Source: an unicellular cyanobacterium SU2
GTDB lineage: Bacteria; Cyanobacteriota; Cyanobacteriia; Cyanobacteriales; Microcystaceae
DNA: 64,000 nt
Direction: 5' to 3'
NCBI GenBank assembly: GCA_002110465.1
Contig: NEED01000022.1
Coordinates: 51,302 to 115,301, forward strand
Shown: piece by piece, positions 45,033-54,630 of the stretch
Numbering within the stretch: the first letter of the stretch is position 1
Layout: each line of letters opens with the position of its first letter
Notes under the pieces: model-generated
Seen by the model: only the letters and a program-made list of their open reading frames with translations
Databases searched by the model: none
Told to the model about the DNA's origin: nothing
Position numbers and translations under genes: made by a program

Positions 45033-46248
45033 TGATCCGTTTCATAGCTTCTTCTACATTTTCTCGACTATTAAACGCAGAAATTCGGAAATATCCTTCC
45101 CCGGCTGCCCCAAAACCAGACCCTGGAGTCCCAACAACATGAGCAGTTTGCAATAACTTATCAAAGAAATCCCAACTAGAGAGATTATTCGGAGTTTTCA
45201 ACCAAATATAGGGAGCATTCACCCCACCATACACCTCAAATCCTGCCCCTTTAAGTTGATCACAAATAATCTGGGCATTTTCTAAGTAAAAACTGACTAA
45301 TTCTTTAACTTGGGCTTTTCCTTCTTCAGAATAAACGGCTTCTGCCCCCCGTTGTACGATGTAGGAGACCCCATTAAATTTTGTAGACTGACGACGGTTC
45401 CAAAGTTTCCACAATTCTACATCTGACCCATCAGAAGCTTTAGCAGTAAGGGTTTTGGGAACTACCGTCAAGGCGCAACGAGTCCCCGTAAACCCTGCAT
45501 TTTTAGAAAAAGACCGAAACTCGATCGCACAATCTTTAGCCCCTTCAATTTCATAGATAGAATGAGGAAGACTCTCATCAGTGATAAACGCTTCATAGGC
45601 GGCATCAAAAAAGATGATAGATCCATTTTCTTTTGCATAGTCTACCCAAGCTTTTAGATAGTCTTTGGTTGCAGTAGCCCCTGTGGGGTTGTTGGGAAAG
45701 CAAAGATAGATCAAATCAACATTTTGACGAGGAATGTCTGCAACAAAGTTATTCTCGGCACTGATGGGAAGATAAACTAACCCGTCATATTCCCCGTTTC
45801 CATTGGCATTTCCTGTATGGCCAGCCATGACGTTGGTATCGACATAAACAGGGTATACGGGGTCAGTAACGGCAATTTTGTTGTTTTTACCAAAAATATC
45901 AAGAATGTTTCCTGTGTCGCATTTTGCCCCATCTGAGACGAAGATTTCTGAGGCATCTATATCACAGTTTCTAGCTTGGAAGTCATGTTTGGCTATTTTT
46001 TCTCGTAACCAGCCATAACCTTGTTCGGGACCATAGCCTTTGAAAGTAGCGCGATCGCCCATGTCTTCTACTGCTTTAATCATAGCAGTGCGACAAGCTT
46101 CGGGTAAGGGTTCAGTGACATCTCCGATACCAAGTTTAATAATTTGAGCATCGGAGTTAGAGTCGGCGAAGGTTTTAACCCGTCTGGCAATTTCGGGAAA
46201 GAGGTATCCTGCTTTGAGTTTGAGGTAGTTGTCGTTAATGGTTGTCAT
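45022..46248 (-). CDS. dapL: LL-diaminopimelate aminotransferase DapL
   Basis: A 408-residue PLP aminotransferase converting tetrahydrodipicolinate to LL-diaminopimelate for lysine and peptidoglycan synthesis. Marks: [19 protein letters not shown] at the start, [46 protein letters not shown], and the PLP Lys in [16 protein letters not shown] (about residue 250). The final residues (ITGS) and TAG lie in the adjacent tandem repeat, so the natural C-terminus may have been trimmed or replaced by a few residues. Confidence 0.96.
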   Translation of the reverse strand: MTTINDNYLKLKAGYLFPEIARRVKTFADSNSDAQIIKLGIGDVTEPLPEACRTAMIKAVEDMGDRATFKGYGPEQGYGWLREKIAKHDFQARNCDIDASEIFVSDGAKCDTGNILDIFGKNNKIAVTDPVYPVYVDTNVMAGHTGNANGNGEYDGLVYLPISAENNFVADIPRQNVDLIYLCFPNNPTGATATKDYLKAWVDYAKENGSIIFFDAAYEAFITDESLPHSIYEIEGAKDCAIEFRSFSKNAGFTGTRCALTVVPKTLTAKASDGSDVELWKLWNRRQSTKFNGVSYIVQRGAEAVYSEEGKAQVKELVSFYLENAQIICDQLKGAGFEVYGGVNAPYIWLKTPNNLSSWDFFDKLLQTAHVVGTPGSGFGAAGEGYFRISAFNSRENVEEAMKRITGS

Positions 46249-46340
46249 ACTAAAATTTGCTACAAATGCCTTAATTGGCCATCAGCGATCGCTATATTGG
46301 CTATCCGTAATCAATTTTATCTGACTATCGAGGGTCGGGC

Positions 46341-47228
46341 TTAACTAGATTTAATTTGAGATCCCACTTCCTGATATCGGGTCAACAAGGCAAAGGCAGC
46401 ACTGGTAGCAAACATGAGTAAACTGTAGATAGCGGCAGGAATCGCCATACTAGGGGTGTTCAGCAAGGTAGGCGCACTAGCCACAGCGATCGCTAACGTT
46501 CCATTTTGAATACCGACTTCAACGGTAATTGCTTTAGCATTATTTACGGGAAGTTTGGCAACAGTGGCAAGAGTATAACCTAAGATCATGGTTAATACGT
46601 TTAAGGAGAGTGTCACCCCACCCACCTGCAAGAAAAAGGCGGAGATATTCGCCCGTTCTTTTAAGAGTAACCCAAAGATAATTAAAGCTAAGAAGAACAG
46701 AGAAAGCCACTTAACCCATTTTTCCATGTTGGCAGCAAATCGGGGAGCATAGTAATGTATTACCATACCTAACGTGACCGGGATCAGGATAATCACCGCA
46801 ATCTGAATCACCGTTTTGAGGAAGGGTAACTGTAAAGATGCACCTTCTCCCATGAAATTCTGCATCCCTAGATTCACCACCAAAGGAAGAGAAAACACGG
46901 TAATGACACTACTAATGGCTGTCAGGGTAATAGACAAGGCAACATTTCCCTTAACTAAATAGGTCACTAGATTAGAAGTCGCCCCACCAGGACAAGCGGC
47001 TAAAATCATCACTCCCACCGCTAATTCTGGCGTGAGGGGAAAAATGGTTGCCAGAACAAAACCTACTATTGGTAGCATAATTAATTGAGCTATTAGTCCT
47101 ACCATGACAGCAAAAGGTTCAATTAAGACTCGCTTAAAGTCATCTATTTTCAGACCTAACCCCATCCCTAACATTATGATAAATAGTGCTAGGGGAAGAA
47201 AAACGGTTGTTAAAAAATTGGATTCCAT
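46341..47228 (-). CDS. Bile acid:sodium symporter (BASS) family transporter
   Basis: A 295-residue protein with about nine to ten membrane segments. The BASS signatures are MLGMGLGLKIDDFKRV, ILAACPGGATSNLVTYLVKGNVALS, and VEVGIQNGTLAIAVA. In photosynthetic organisms such proteins carry organic anions (pyruvate, 2-oxo acids, sulfated compounds) with Na+; the substrate here is not determined. ATG 47228 (MESNFLTT) is preferred over GTG 47243. It is about 90 bases upstream of dapL on the same strand. Confidence 0.9.
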   Translation of the reverse strand: MESNFLTTVFLPLALFIIMLGMGLGLKIDDFKRVLIEPFAVMVGLIAQLIMLPIVGFVLATIFPLTPELAVGVMILAACPGGATSNLVTYLVKGNVALSITLTAISSVITVFSLPLVVNLGMQNFMGEGASLQLPFLKTVIQIAVIILIPVTLGMVIHYYAPRFAANMEKWVKWLSLFFLALIIFGLLLKERANISAFFLQVGGVTLSLNVLTMILGYTLATVAKLPVNNAKAITVEVGIQNGTLAIAVASAPTLLNTPSMAIPAAIYSLLMFATSAAFALLTRYQEVGSQIKSS

Positions 47229-47486
47229 AATCACTCCACACACATGAATCTTGGTTATTCTATCAAGTCGTGACCTAATTAGGTGGTTCGTTACCTAAAT
47301 TTCAAGAAGTCAATGACTTTAGACTCGTAGTGAAAAAGTGATAGGGTGAGATATTGACTATGTCTAGTTTAAATTGACAACAGCTTATCTAAGTATGGGG
47401 TATAAATGAATGAAGGTTTGTAGTAAGTGATAAAAGAGCTTTAAAGTGTTGCACAATTTATTTTTAACCCTTTAAAAGTATAAATC

Positions 47487-47990
47487 ATGGCAAAATTCGG
47501 AGCAATTTACTTATCTTTTAATGCCCCAGAAAAAACACTAGAAGAAGTTGAAAATATTTCCTCAATTCTTGTTACTCAGGGCTATTTGTTTACGGTTCGT
47601 TATCATTGGGAAACCCCTTGGGTACAGCTTTACGTTGAAGAACCCGAAAACGTGGTTAGATATGCTGAAGATATCTCTAAAATTTTCCCTCATAAACGAG
47701 TCATTGGATTAGCTGCTTATACAGTTTCTGACTCAGTAAGTTTCTGCGAATTCAAAGCAGGGTCAGCAATTCGTCTTTTACAATCAGGATTTAATAGCGA
47801 AAGAAGATGGGACTTAATTCAAGGCCAAGAACAATCTTGGGAGTCTAACATATTATCAAATCTAACGATGGAGATTGGTACTAGAGGGATGGTTAGCTAT
47901 CATATTAATCAGATAGGTATCTTGTTAAATCTCCCAGGTTTTGGTATCCCTCGATCGGGTGAAGCATGGAGTAAGGAAATTATTAATTAA
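47487..47990 (+). CDS. Conserved hypothetical protein
   Basis: A 167-residue soluble protein (MAKFGAIYLSFNAPEKTLEEVENISSIL, RYHWETPWVQLYVEEPENVVRYAEDISK, LGIPRSGEAW-like end GFGIPRSGEAWSKEI). No family recognised. The first half alternates beta and helix like a small ferredoxin-fold domain; the second half is helical. Alone, with a partial hairpin repeat about 70 bases upstream (47416). Confidence 0.6.
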   Translation: MAKFGAIYLSFNAPEKTLEEVENISSILVTQGYLFTVRYHWETPWVQLYVEEPENVVRYAEDISKIFPHKRVIGLAAYTVSDSVSFCEFKAGSAIRLLQSGFNSERRWDLIQGQEQSWESNILSNLTMEIGTRGMVSYHINQIGILLNLPGFGIPRSGEAWSKEIIN

Positions 47991-48293
47991 AGACTATTTT
48001 TCCCATCACACTCTATTGTTAACATTCCAAAGCTTAAATTAGATGTAACATCATGATCGAAAAAAGAGTTTCACATCTCCCCTTTCAAGGACGTGAGTTT
48101 GGTGTTAGGAGTTAGGAGGTCGGATACTTCACATTCGTTCAGCACAAGGTTAGGATTATTTCAACGAGAGAATAAGGGTTTGAGACTTTTGCAGAAGGGG
48201 CAAGTTTTCCATAAAACCTTATATCGAACTCAGGTTTTAAGGGGATAAAAAGAAAAATTTTCCTTGTTTCAAGCTTCCAACTTCAGTGGAGGT
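47991..48293. other. Repeat-rich spacer
   Basis: About 300 bases with no gene. It includes a GTTAGGAGTTAGGAGGTCGG tract near 48102-48122 and leads into the AATTCTA heptamer array. No RNA gene or promoter is supported. Confidence 0.4.
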
Positions 48294-48320
48294 AATTCTA
48301 AATTCTAAATTCTAAATTCT
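48294..48320. repeat. AATTCTA heptamer array
   Basis: Nearly four head-to-tail copies of AATTCTA, a short tandemly repeated repetitive (STRR) sequence of a kind known from cyanobacteria. It overlaps the end of the FAD oxidoreductase gene and provides its stop codon. Confidence 0.85.
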
Positions 48321-49469
48321 GATTGACTGATTAATCACTGGTATCTGTTCACTATCTTTTGTTACCCAATTGGCAAACCTTCTAGCTAAAGGAGGAGCAA
48401 AAATTAAGGTACTTGTAAATCCAGAAAACAGATAAAGTCCGGTCAATTCTTCAATTTTTCCCATCAAGTAATTAGAATAGGGGGTAAATGCAACTAAGCA
48501 ATTATGCAGCGTTCCTGGTAACTCTTGTAAAGCAGGAAGGATTTTACCAATTTCTTTTCTAATCGTTTTTTCGCTCGACATAATGTCAATTTTAGCCATC
48601 GGATCTGTCCGAATCTGACTAATTTGTCCCAGACAAAAACTACCATCAAGAAACTGAATTGCCCCAGGTTCCATCACATCAGCAATAATATCTGAACGGG
48701 GATTATCCCATCCAAATTCCTTAACGTCTGACTCTACCATCAGCCTTTTTAGAATAGCCGGCATTACCAAGGTTCGCAGCTTAATTTCTACAGGAGGAGT
48801 CATAATTAGTTGAGCGTGGGTAAAGTAAAGATCAAGGGTAATACCAACTTTTTGAAGTATAGAACGACTTAGTCCCCCGGCACAGACAACCGTATGTTGA
48901 CTATGATATTCTTCAGTAGAAGTAATAACCCCTGTAATAGCATTTCCCTTTTGTAATAACTGTCTAACTGACTCAATTTTAATTTCTCCTCCCAGTTTCA
49001 CAAAAGCTTGCTGATATGCTTGATTGGTTTTTTGAGGATGAATATGTCCGTGGGGTAATTTGAGTCCCCCAGAAATTTCATTAGGGTTTAAAAGCGGTTC
49101 TAATTCACACGCTTGTTGCACATCTAACAGTTGAGGATGAATGGCAAATTTATTGTAACTTTGAGCAACGGTTTTAGGATCATCTTCTGTCGGAATTGTT
49201 AGTAATAAATCAAGTTCTCGAAATTCTGTATCTGTCCCTAATTCTTCTGATAAATTACGGTGAATCTCAATTCCTTCTTGACAAAGTTGACGGGATAATT
49301 TGTCGGTTCCCGACCAGTAGGCTAAACCTCCATAACTATAGCGGGTTGCATTTTGTGGGTTGAGTTCCTTTTCTAATAGTAAAACTTTTAAGCCTTTTTT
49401 TGCTAATTCATAGCTTAGTGCCGATCCGGTAATCCCACCACCAATTACAATCCAATCATAGTTTTTCAT
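48312..49469 (-). CDS. FAD-dependent oxidoreductase (DAO / glycine oxidase-like)
   Basis: A 385-residue flavoprotein. The FAD-binding Rossmann motif is at the N-terminus (DWIVIGGGITGSALSYELAKKGLKVLLLEKE). HTVVCAGGLSRSILQKVG and the C-terminal GLYLFSGFTSTLIFAPPLAR are typical of the D-amino-acid oxidase/glycine oxidase group. It probably oxidises an amine or amino acid with oxygen; substrate unknown. The last residues (SIRI) and stop lie in the AATTCTA array. Confidence 0.87.
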   Translation of the reverse strand: MKNYDWIVIGGGITGSALSYELAKKGLKVLLLEKELNPQNATRYSYGGLAYWSGTDKLSRQLCQEGIEIHRNLSEELGTDTEFRELDLLLTIPTEDDPKTVAQSYNKFAIHPQLLDVQQACELEPLLNPNEISGGLKLPHGHIHPQKTNQAYQQAFVKLGGEIKIESVRQLLQKGNAITGVITSTEEYHSQHTVVCAGGLSRSILQKVGITLDLYFTHAQLIMTPPVEIKLRTLVMPAILKRLMVESDVKEFGWDNPRSDIIADVMEPGAIQFLDGSFCLGQISQIRTDPMAKIDIMSSEKTIRKEIGKILPALQELPGTLHNCLVAFTPYSNYLMGKIEELTGLYLFSGFTSTLIFAPPLARRFANWVTKDSEQIPVINQSIRI

Positions 49470-49541
49470 TGGTTAGCCTATTTTAGGTCGTCGAGTTTAT
49501 TTCAGAAACATTATTTGTTTCTTTTTTGTCTATTTTTCAGG

Positions 49542-49582
49542 GTTTGTAGTAGACTTTTTCAGCCCTATGACTGACTACAAAC
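49542..49582. repeat. Dispersed hairpin repeat, short copy J
   Basis: It starts GTTTGTAGTAGAC and ends GACTACAAAC with a short CAGCCC middle. The unit is about 41 bases. It lies upstream of the FAD oxidoreductase start. Confidence 0.6.
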
Positions 49583-49646
49583 ATACAATTAATTCAGCTG
49601 ACCTACTCATTAAAATTATGCTGTGGATCAATACTAGAAGAATCCC

Positions 49647-49877
49647 TTAGCTACGAGTTGATTCTTCAGTGGTTTTATGGTTAAGTCTGTCAATGATTAA
49701 GATAGGAATTGCTAAAATCGCCAGTTTGAGAATCCACGGGGCAACAATGAGCGTGAGAAAAGTAGACAAAGTCGCTGTACATCCCATAGCTGCTTTAAAA
49801 ACCTCTTCTTTTGCATGAAGGCCGAGAAAAGCAGACACTGAAGCGATCGCTAAAGTAATTAAAGAAAACATAAGCAT
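49647..49877 (-). CDS. Small membrane protein
   Basis: A 76-residue protein with two hydrophobic helices (MLMFSLITLAIASVSAFLGLHA and LSTFLTLIVAPWILKLAILAIPILII) and a charged tail. MFSLITL at 49871 is an alternative start. It has a GGAGAT ribosome site directly upstream. No family recognised. Confidence 0.6.
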   Translation of the reverse strand: MLMFSLITLAIASVSAFLGLHAKEEVFKAAMGCTATLSTFLTLIVAPWILKLAILAIPILIIDRLNHKTTEESTRS

Positions 49878-50150
49878 CTCCGCGTTTCTACCTCGTTAAT
49901 AGTCTACAGATTGTGGTGCGTTCCTTCAGTTGTCGTTACTTACTTCCGTCTCTTCACAACCTACCCCAATAGCTATGCCGAGATGAACGATATGGTGAGC
50001 TTCACTTGTTTTAACCTATATAACTTTTAACATAAATGTCAGCTGTCGGTCAAGATTTGTTAAATTTTTTGCGGGTTAGTAAATTTTTTATTGACAAAAA
50101 TTATCAACAGAAATCAACAGTAATTAAATATTGAATTAAACGAAAGATCT
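49878..50150. other. Spacer between small membrane protein and ribE
   Basis: 273 bases of AT-rich DNA with no coding frame. It must hold the promoter of the small membrane protein gene. No clear box is seen. Confidence 0.3.
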
Positions 50151-50840
50151 CTAGAGATAACCATGTTCTGAAAGAAAGACTAAGCTAATGTCTTGAGAAG
50201 ATTGATGAGTGTCTAAGGAATGTCCCAATAATTTGGCAACATATTTCCCTAAGATATCACCTTCAATGTTCACCCAGTCCCCTATTTTTAGATAACAAAG
50301 ATTGGTTTGATGATAAGTATGGGGAATAACAGCTGCCTTAAACCAATGATCTCTAGGATCATATTGAGCAACCGTGAGACTAATTCCATTAACGGCTACA
50401 CTTCCTTTGGGGATAAGATATCGTTCAATACTATTGTGCCACTGTTCTAGAAGGGAAGGGGGTGCAGCAAAAGTCATTTCCCAAGCTTTGTCAGTAGCGA
50501 TCGCCTCTACTAAGCAACCGACCCCATCCACATGACCAGTAACAAAATGTCCACCAAGTTTACTACCGACTCGTAAAGAAGGTTCTACATTAACGTAACT
50601 AGCGGTTTGGACTTGTTTGCCTAGGGTTGTGCGTTGTAAGGTTTCTGGGGAAGCCGTCGCTACGAACCCATCAGAGGTTATTTCCTCAACCGTCAAACAT
50701 ATCCCGTCAATAGCTACACTATCACCTAAGGCCAGATCTGTCCAAATCTCAGTGGCTTTATTGTCTTTCAAGGACAGGATAAAGCGATCAGATTCTTGGG
50801 GACGTATTGTACCAAGACTTTGAATTAATCCAGTAAACAC
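50151..50840 (-). CDS. ribE: Riboflavin synthase, alpha subunit
   Basis: A 229-residue enzyme that dismutates two 6,7-dimethyl-8-ribityllumazine to riboflavin. The two lumazine-binding repeats are visible: VFTGLIQSLGTI ... GDSVAIDGICLTVEE and GHFVTGHVDGVG ... KGSVAVNGISLTVAQ. The family always starts MFTGLIQ, so the GTG at 50840 is the likely start, not the TTG at 50861. Slightly extended C-terminus. Alone. Confidence 0.93.
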   Translation of the reverse strand: MFTGLIQSLGTIRPQESDRFILSLKDNKATEIWTDLALGDSVAIDGICLTVEEITSDGFVATASPETLQRTTLGKQVQTASYVNVEPSLRVGSKLGGHFVTGHVDGVGCLVEAIATDKAWEMTFAAPPSLLEQWHNSIERYLIPKGSVAVNGISLTVAQYDPRDHWFKAAVIPHTYHQTNLCYLKIGDWVNIEGDILGKYVAKLLGHSLDTHQSSQDISLVFLSEHGYL

Positions 50841-51068
50841 ACTTTTTAGAATTAACAACAATACTTTATTATATAAGTTTTAGGATTTAGAAAGACTGGT
50901 GTTGTTTATCAAAAAAAGTTAACTTGAGCTTTAACTTGTCCTATTTGTCATTAGCATGATAGCAGGTGAGTTTATCGTTTTCGGGGGTTAAAATCCTTAA
51001 AAAACTTAAATTTTTCTAACTCAATAATCTATGGTAATTGATCTATTATTATTGCTAGGATGCAATTT

Positions 51069-51563
51069 ATGAAAAGTGCCAAGGTTGAAACCAAACCTGA
51101 TCAGCGATTAAAAGCACTAGAGATTACGATGAAACGTAATCAATATCGTCAAGATGCTCTCATAGAGATCCTACACAAAACTCAAGAATCTTTCGGTTAT
51201 CTTGACCCGGATATTTTAGAATATATTGCACGAGGGTTGAAACTTCCTTTTAGTCGAGTGTATGGAGTCGCTACATTCTACAATTTTTTTTCCCTGAAAC
51301 CTCCTGGAGAGCATAGTTGTGTGGTTTGCATGGGAACTGCTTGTTATGTTAAAGGTAGTAATAAAATTTTAGCACAATTAGAACAAGAATTAGGAATTAA
51401 ATCAGGAGAAACAACCGATGATAACAAAGTCTCTTTAATGTCATCCCGTTGTTTAGGGGCGTGTGGAATTGCGCCATCAGTTGTATTTGACGACACAGTA
51501 GAAGGAAAAGTTACGCCAGAGACTGCACGGCAAAAAGTGAAAACATGGCAAGAAGAAAAATAA
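51069..51563 (+). CDS. hoxE: Bidirectional hydrogenase subunit HoxE
   Basis: A 164-residue subunit of the diaphorase part of the NAD(P)-linked hydrogenase. The 2Fe-2S Cys are in VCMGTACYVKGS and SSRCLGACGIAPS, as in NuoE. GYLDPDILEYIARGLKLPFSRVYGVATFY is the family core. ATG 51069 is preferred over ATG 51060 because AGGA sits eight bases before it. First gene of hoxEFUYH; all run the same way with short gaps. LexA and AbrB-type proteins regulate hox in other strains, but no site is asserted here. Confidence 0.94.
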   Translation: MKSAKVETKPDQRLKALEITMKRNQYRQDALIEILHKTQESFGYLDPDILEYIARGLKLPFSRVYGVATFYNFFSLKPPGEHSCVVCMGTACYVKGSNKILAQLEQELGIKSGETTDDNKVSLMSSRCLGACGIAPSVVFDDTVEGKVTPETARQKVKTWQEEK

Positions 51564-51624
51564 TGTATGATTTCTAATTGGCAATTTTGATTCTTTATTT
51601 CTTGCTTAGGGAAAGGACGAAGAG

Positions 51625-53232
51625 ATGAATATTGAAGAACTCTTAATTATTCAAAAAAAAACGAAGGCGAAGCTTCAACAGAAAACCAAACAAATTCGAT
51701 GTTGCACAGCATCAGGGTGTATGTCTTGTGGTGCAGAAGCGGTCAAAAAAAGCCTAAAAATTGCTATTAAGGAAGCTAATTTAGAAGAGAAAATAGAAGT
51801 CCGCAGTGTTGGCTGTATGGGACTTTGTGGTCAAGGTCCATCGATAGAAGTAGATCCCGAAAGGACTTTATATCATCAAGTAACACCAGAACATTCCTCG
51901 GGTATTATTGCTACATTACAAAAAACAAAACCCTCTGGAGAATTACCCCCTAAAGGAGATCGTAACCATCCTTTTTTTACCCATCAAAGATTAATTGTTA
52001 GAGAAAATAGCGGTCAAATAGACCCTGACAGTATTGATGATTATATTTCAGTGGGAGGGTATCAACAATTACATCATGTCTTGTTAGAAATGACTCCTAA
52101 TGAGGTAGTTCAAGAAGTTACCACGAGTGGTTTACGAGGACGAGGTGGCGGAGGCTATCCCACAGGCGTTAAATGGGCAACAGTAGCTAAAATGCCAGGA
52201 CAGCAAAAATATGTAATTTGTAATGCCGATGAAGGCGATCCTGGAGCATTTATGGATCGGGCAGTTTTAGAAAGTGATCCCCATCGGGTATTGGAAGGAA
52301 TGGCGATCGCAGCCTATGCAGTGGGGGCAAATCACGGTTATATCTACATCCGCGCCGAATATCCCCTGGCCATCAAACGCCTCGAAAAAGCCATTCAACA
52401 AACCAAACAATACGGCTTAATGGGGTCACAAATTTTTGATTCTCCCTTTGACTTCAAAATTGACATCAGAGTCGGTGCCGGAGCCTTTATCTGTGGGGAA
52501 GAAACCGCTTTAATCGCTTCAATAGAAGGAAAACGAGGAACCCCTCGCCCTCGTCCCCCTTATCCAGCCATCGCTGGGTTACGGGGAGAACCAACCTTAA
52601 TTAATAATGTAGAAACCTATGCAAACATTGTTCCCATTATCCGAGAAGGAGGAGAGTGGTATGCCGATATTGGCAGCGAAAAGAGTAAAGGGACTAAAGT
52701 GTTTGCCTTAACGGGAACAGTGAAAAATAACGGCTTAATTGAAGTTCCTATGGGCATTTCTCTGCGTACTATTGTCGAAGAAATGGGGGGAGGTGTTCCC
52801 AATCAAGGAACAGTCAAAGCGGTACAAATGGGAGGACCTTCGGGAGGTTGTATTCCAGCCCATTTATTAGATACCCCTGTCGAATATGACTCTTTACAAA
52901 AATTAGGAACCATTATGGGATCGGGAGGAATGATCGTTATGGATCAACAGACCAGTATGGTAGAAATTGCCCGATTTTATCTGGATTTTTGTCAAAAAGA
53001 AAGTTGTGGAAAATGTATTCCCTGTCGAGCAGGAACCGTACAATTATATGATTTATTGACTAAGTTAATTAATAAGCAAGCTAATCAACAAGATTTAGAC
53101 ACATTAGAAGCCCTATCCCAGATGGTCAAAGAAACCAGCTTATGTGGATTAGGAATCACTGCGCCCAACCCTGTCTTAAGTACCTTGCGCTATTTTCGAG
53201 AGGAATATCTTACCTTACTTCAATCAACTTAA
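51625..53232 (+). CDS. hoxF: Bidirectional hydrogenase diaphorase subunit HoxF
   Basis: A 535-residue NuoF-like subunit that carries FMN and oxidises or reduces NAD(P)(H). The N-terminal thioredoxin-like 2Fe-2S domain has [15 protein letters not shown] and [11 protein letters not shown]. The FMN/NADH sites are [16 protein letters not shown] and [19 protein letters not shown]. The C-terminal 4Fe-4S site is [13 protein letters not shown] ... SLCGLG. Preceded by GGAAAGGACGAAGAG. Full length. Confidence 0.96.
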   Translation: MNIEELLIIQKKTKAKLQQKTKQIRCCTASGCMSCGAEAVKKSLKIAIKEANLEEKIEVRSVGCMGLCGQGPSIEVDPERTLYHQVTPEHSSGIIATLQKTKPSGELPPKGDRNHPFFTHQRLIVRENSGQIDPDSIDDYISVGGYQQLHHVLLEMTPNEVVQEVTTSGLRGRGGGGYPTGVKWATVAKMPGQQKYVICNADEGDPGAFMDRAVLESDPHRVLEGMAIAAYAVGANHGYIYIRAEYPLAIKRLEKAIQQTKQYGLMGSQIFDSPFDFKIDIRVGAGAFICGEETALIASIEGKRGTPRPRPPYPAIAGLRGEPTLINNVETYANIVPIIREGGEWYADIGSEKSKGTKVFALTGTVKNNGLIEVPMGISLRTIVEEMGGGVPNQGTVKAVQMGGPSGGCIPAHLLDTPVEYDSLQKLGTIMGSGGMIVMDQQTSMVEIARFYLDFCQKESCGKCIPCRAGTVQLYDLLTKLINKQANQQDLDTLEALSQMVKETSLCGLGITAPNPVLSTLRYFREEYLTLLQST

Positions 53233-53242
53233 GGAAAAAAAG

Positions 53243-53968
53243 ATGAGTGTTAAAACATTAATAATTAACAATCAATTAATTGCAGCCTCAGAAACAGAAA
53301 CCATTTTAGAAGCAGCCAAAGCTACTAACATTTACATTCCGACGTTGTGTCATTTAGATGGGGTTTCAGATGTGGGAGCCTGTCGTTTATGTTTAGTTGA
53401 AATCGAAGGGAGTTCTAAACTACAACCCGCTTGTGCGACTCACGTCCAAGAAGGAATGGTGATACACACAGAAACCGAAAAATTAAAAACTTATCGACGA
53501 ATGGTGGTAGAACTTTTGTTTGCAGAAAGTAACCATGTTTGTGCAGTTTGTGTGGTCAATGAAAATTGTGAATTGCAAGATATGGCTATTACCGTGGGAA
53601 TGGACCATACCCGTTTTCCCTATCGGTTTCCCAAGCAAACCCTTGACCTTTCCCATCGAGTATTTGCTATGGATCGCAATCGTTGTATTTTGTGTACTCG
53701 ATGTGTTAGAGCGTGCGATGAACTCGAAGGGGCGCACGTCTGGGATGTAGCCAATCGTGGAGAACAATCTTTTATTATTTCAGGATTGAATCAACCTTGG
53801 GGCGAAGTGGACGCTTGCACCTCTTGTGGAAAATGTGTTGAGGCTTGTCCCACTGGTTCGATTTTCCGCCAAAGAAGCACAGTAGCAGAAATGCACCACC
53901 ATCCCGAAAGGGTAGCCATCGCAAAAAAAAGGAAGGAACAGAGAAAAAAGAAGGAACAAGATAGTTAA
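53243..53968 (+). CDS. hoxU: Bidirectional hydrogenase diaphorase subunit HoxU
   Basis: A 241-residue NuoG-like electron-transfer subunit. The 2Fe-2S ligands are [21 protein letters not shown] and PACATHV. The His/Cys cluster region is [18 protein letters not shown]. Two 4Fe-4S sites are [13 protein letters not shown] and [15 protein letters not shown]. It connects HoxF with the hydrogenase HoxYH. It starts 10 bases after hoxF, with AAGGAAAAAAAG as ribosome site. Confidence 0.96.
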   Translation: MSVKTLIINNQLIAASETETILEAAKATNIYIPTLCHLDGVSDVGACRLCLVEIEGSSKLQPACATHVQEGMVIHTETEKLKTYRRMVVELLFAESNHVCAVCVVNENCELQDMAITVGMDHTRFPYRFPKQTLDLSHRVFAMDRNRCILCTRCVRACDELEGAHVWDVANRGEQSFIISGLNQPWGEVDACTSCGKCVEACPTGSIFRQRSTVAEMHHHPERVAIAKKRKEQRKKKEQDS

Positions 53969-54010
53969 TTAATAGTTAATCGTTCATAGTTTTAGATAAG
54001 GGAGGTAATC

Positions 54011-54556
54011 ATGAACAAGATTAAATTAGCAACAGTATGGTTAGCCGGATGTTCCGGATGTCATATGTCTTTTTTGGATCTCGATGAATGGTTATTAGAA
54101 TTAGCCGAAAAAGTAGACATGGTTTATAGTCCGATTGCTGATATAAAAGACTATCCCGATGATGTTGATGTCTGTTTAGTTGAAGGGGCGATCGCTAATG
54201 AAGAAAACTTAAAATTAATTAAAGAAATTAGAAAAAAAACTAAGTTAATTGTTTCCTTTGGAGACTGCGCCGTAACCGCTAATGTTCCTGCTATGCGGAA
54301 TATGTTAGGACCAGCGGAAACTGTGTTAAAACGCTCCTATTTAGAGTTAGGAGATATTACCCCTCAACTCCCCCAAGAACCTGGTATTGTCCCCGAATTA
54401 TTAGATAGAGTCAGTCCGGTTCATGAAGTGATTAATGTGGATTTATTTTTACCAGGATGTCCCCCCAATGCTGATAGAATTCGGGCTGCTATAGAACCTT
54501 TGTTAGAAGGAAAAAAACCGATCATGGAAGGAAGAGAAATGATAAAATTCGGTTGA
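54011..54556 (+). CDS. hoxY: Bidirectional hydrogenase small subunit HoxY
   Basis: A 181-residue NiFe-hydrogenase small subunit with the proximal 4Fe-4S ligands in [29 protein letters not shown] and [12 protein letters not shown]. It forms the hydrogenase module with HoxH. GGGAGGTAATC is an excellent ribosome site. Separated from hoxH by a 74-base gap that holds a perfect palindrome. Confidence 0.96.
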   Translation: MNKIKLATVWLAGCSGCHMSFLDLDEWLLELAEKVDMVYSPIADIKDYPDDVDVCLVEGAIANEENLKLIKEIRKKTKLIVSFGDCAVTANVPAMRNMLGPAETVLKRSYLELGDITPQLPQEPGIVPELLDRVSPVHEVINVDLFLPGCPPNADRIRAAIEPLLEGKKPIMEGREMIKFG

Positions 54557-54568
54557 TTCTAATAATGT

Positions 54569-54590
54569 AGGGCTAACGGCCGTTAGCCCT
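54569..54590. terminator. Perfect 22-base palindrome between hoxY and hoxH
   Basis: The arm AGGGCTAACGG is followed at once by its exact reverse complement. In RNA it would form a stem with a small loop. The core is GGGCTAAC, so it may derive from the dispersed repeat family. No T-run follows, so it may be an RNA-stability or attenuation element rather than a full terminator. It lies 12 bases after the hoxY stop. Confidence 0.6.
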
Positions 54591-54630
54591 TACGTGATAC
54601 ACAAAACTTATAATATAAATAGAGGTAATT

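Noticed and set aside
48294..48320. Heptamer array considered as a CRISPR remnant
   Set aside because: Units are 7 bases with no spacers; it is a simple tandem repeat. No cas genes in the window.
53483..53767. Frames in other phases within hoxU
   Set aside because: Overlap the conserved iron-sulfur protein and have no family character.
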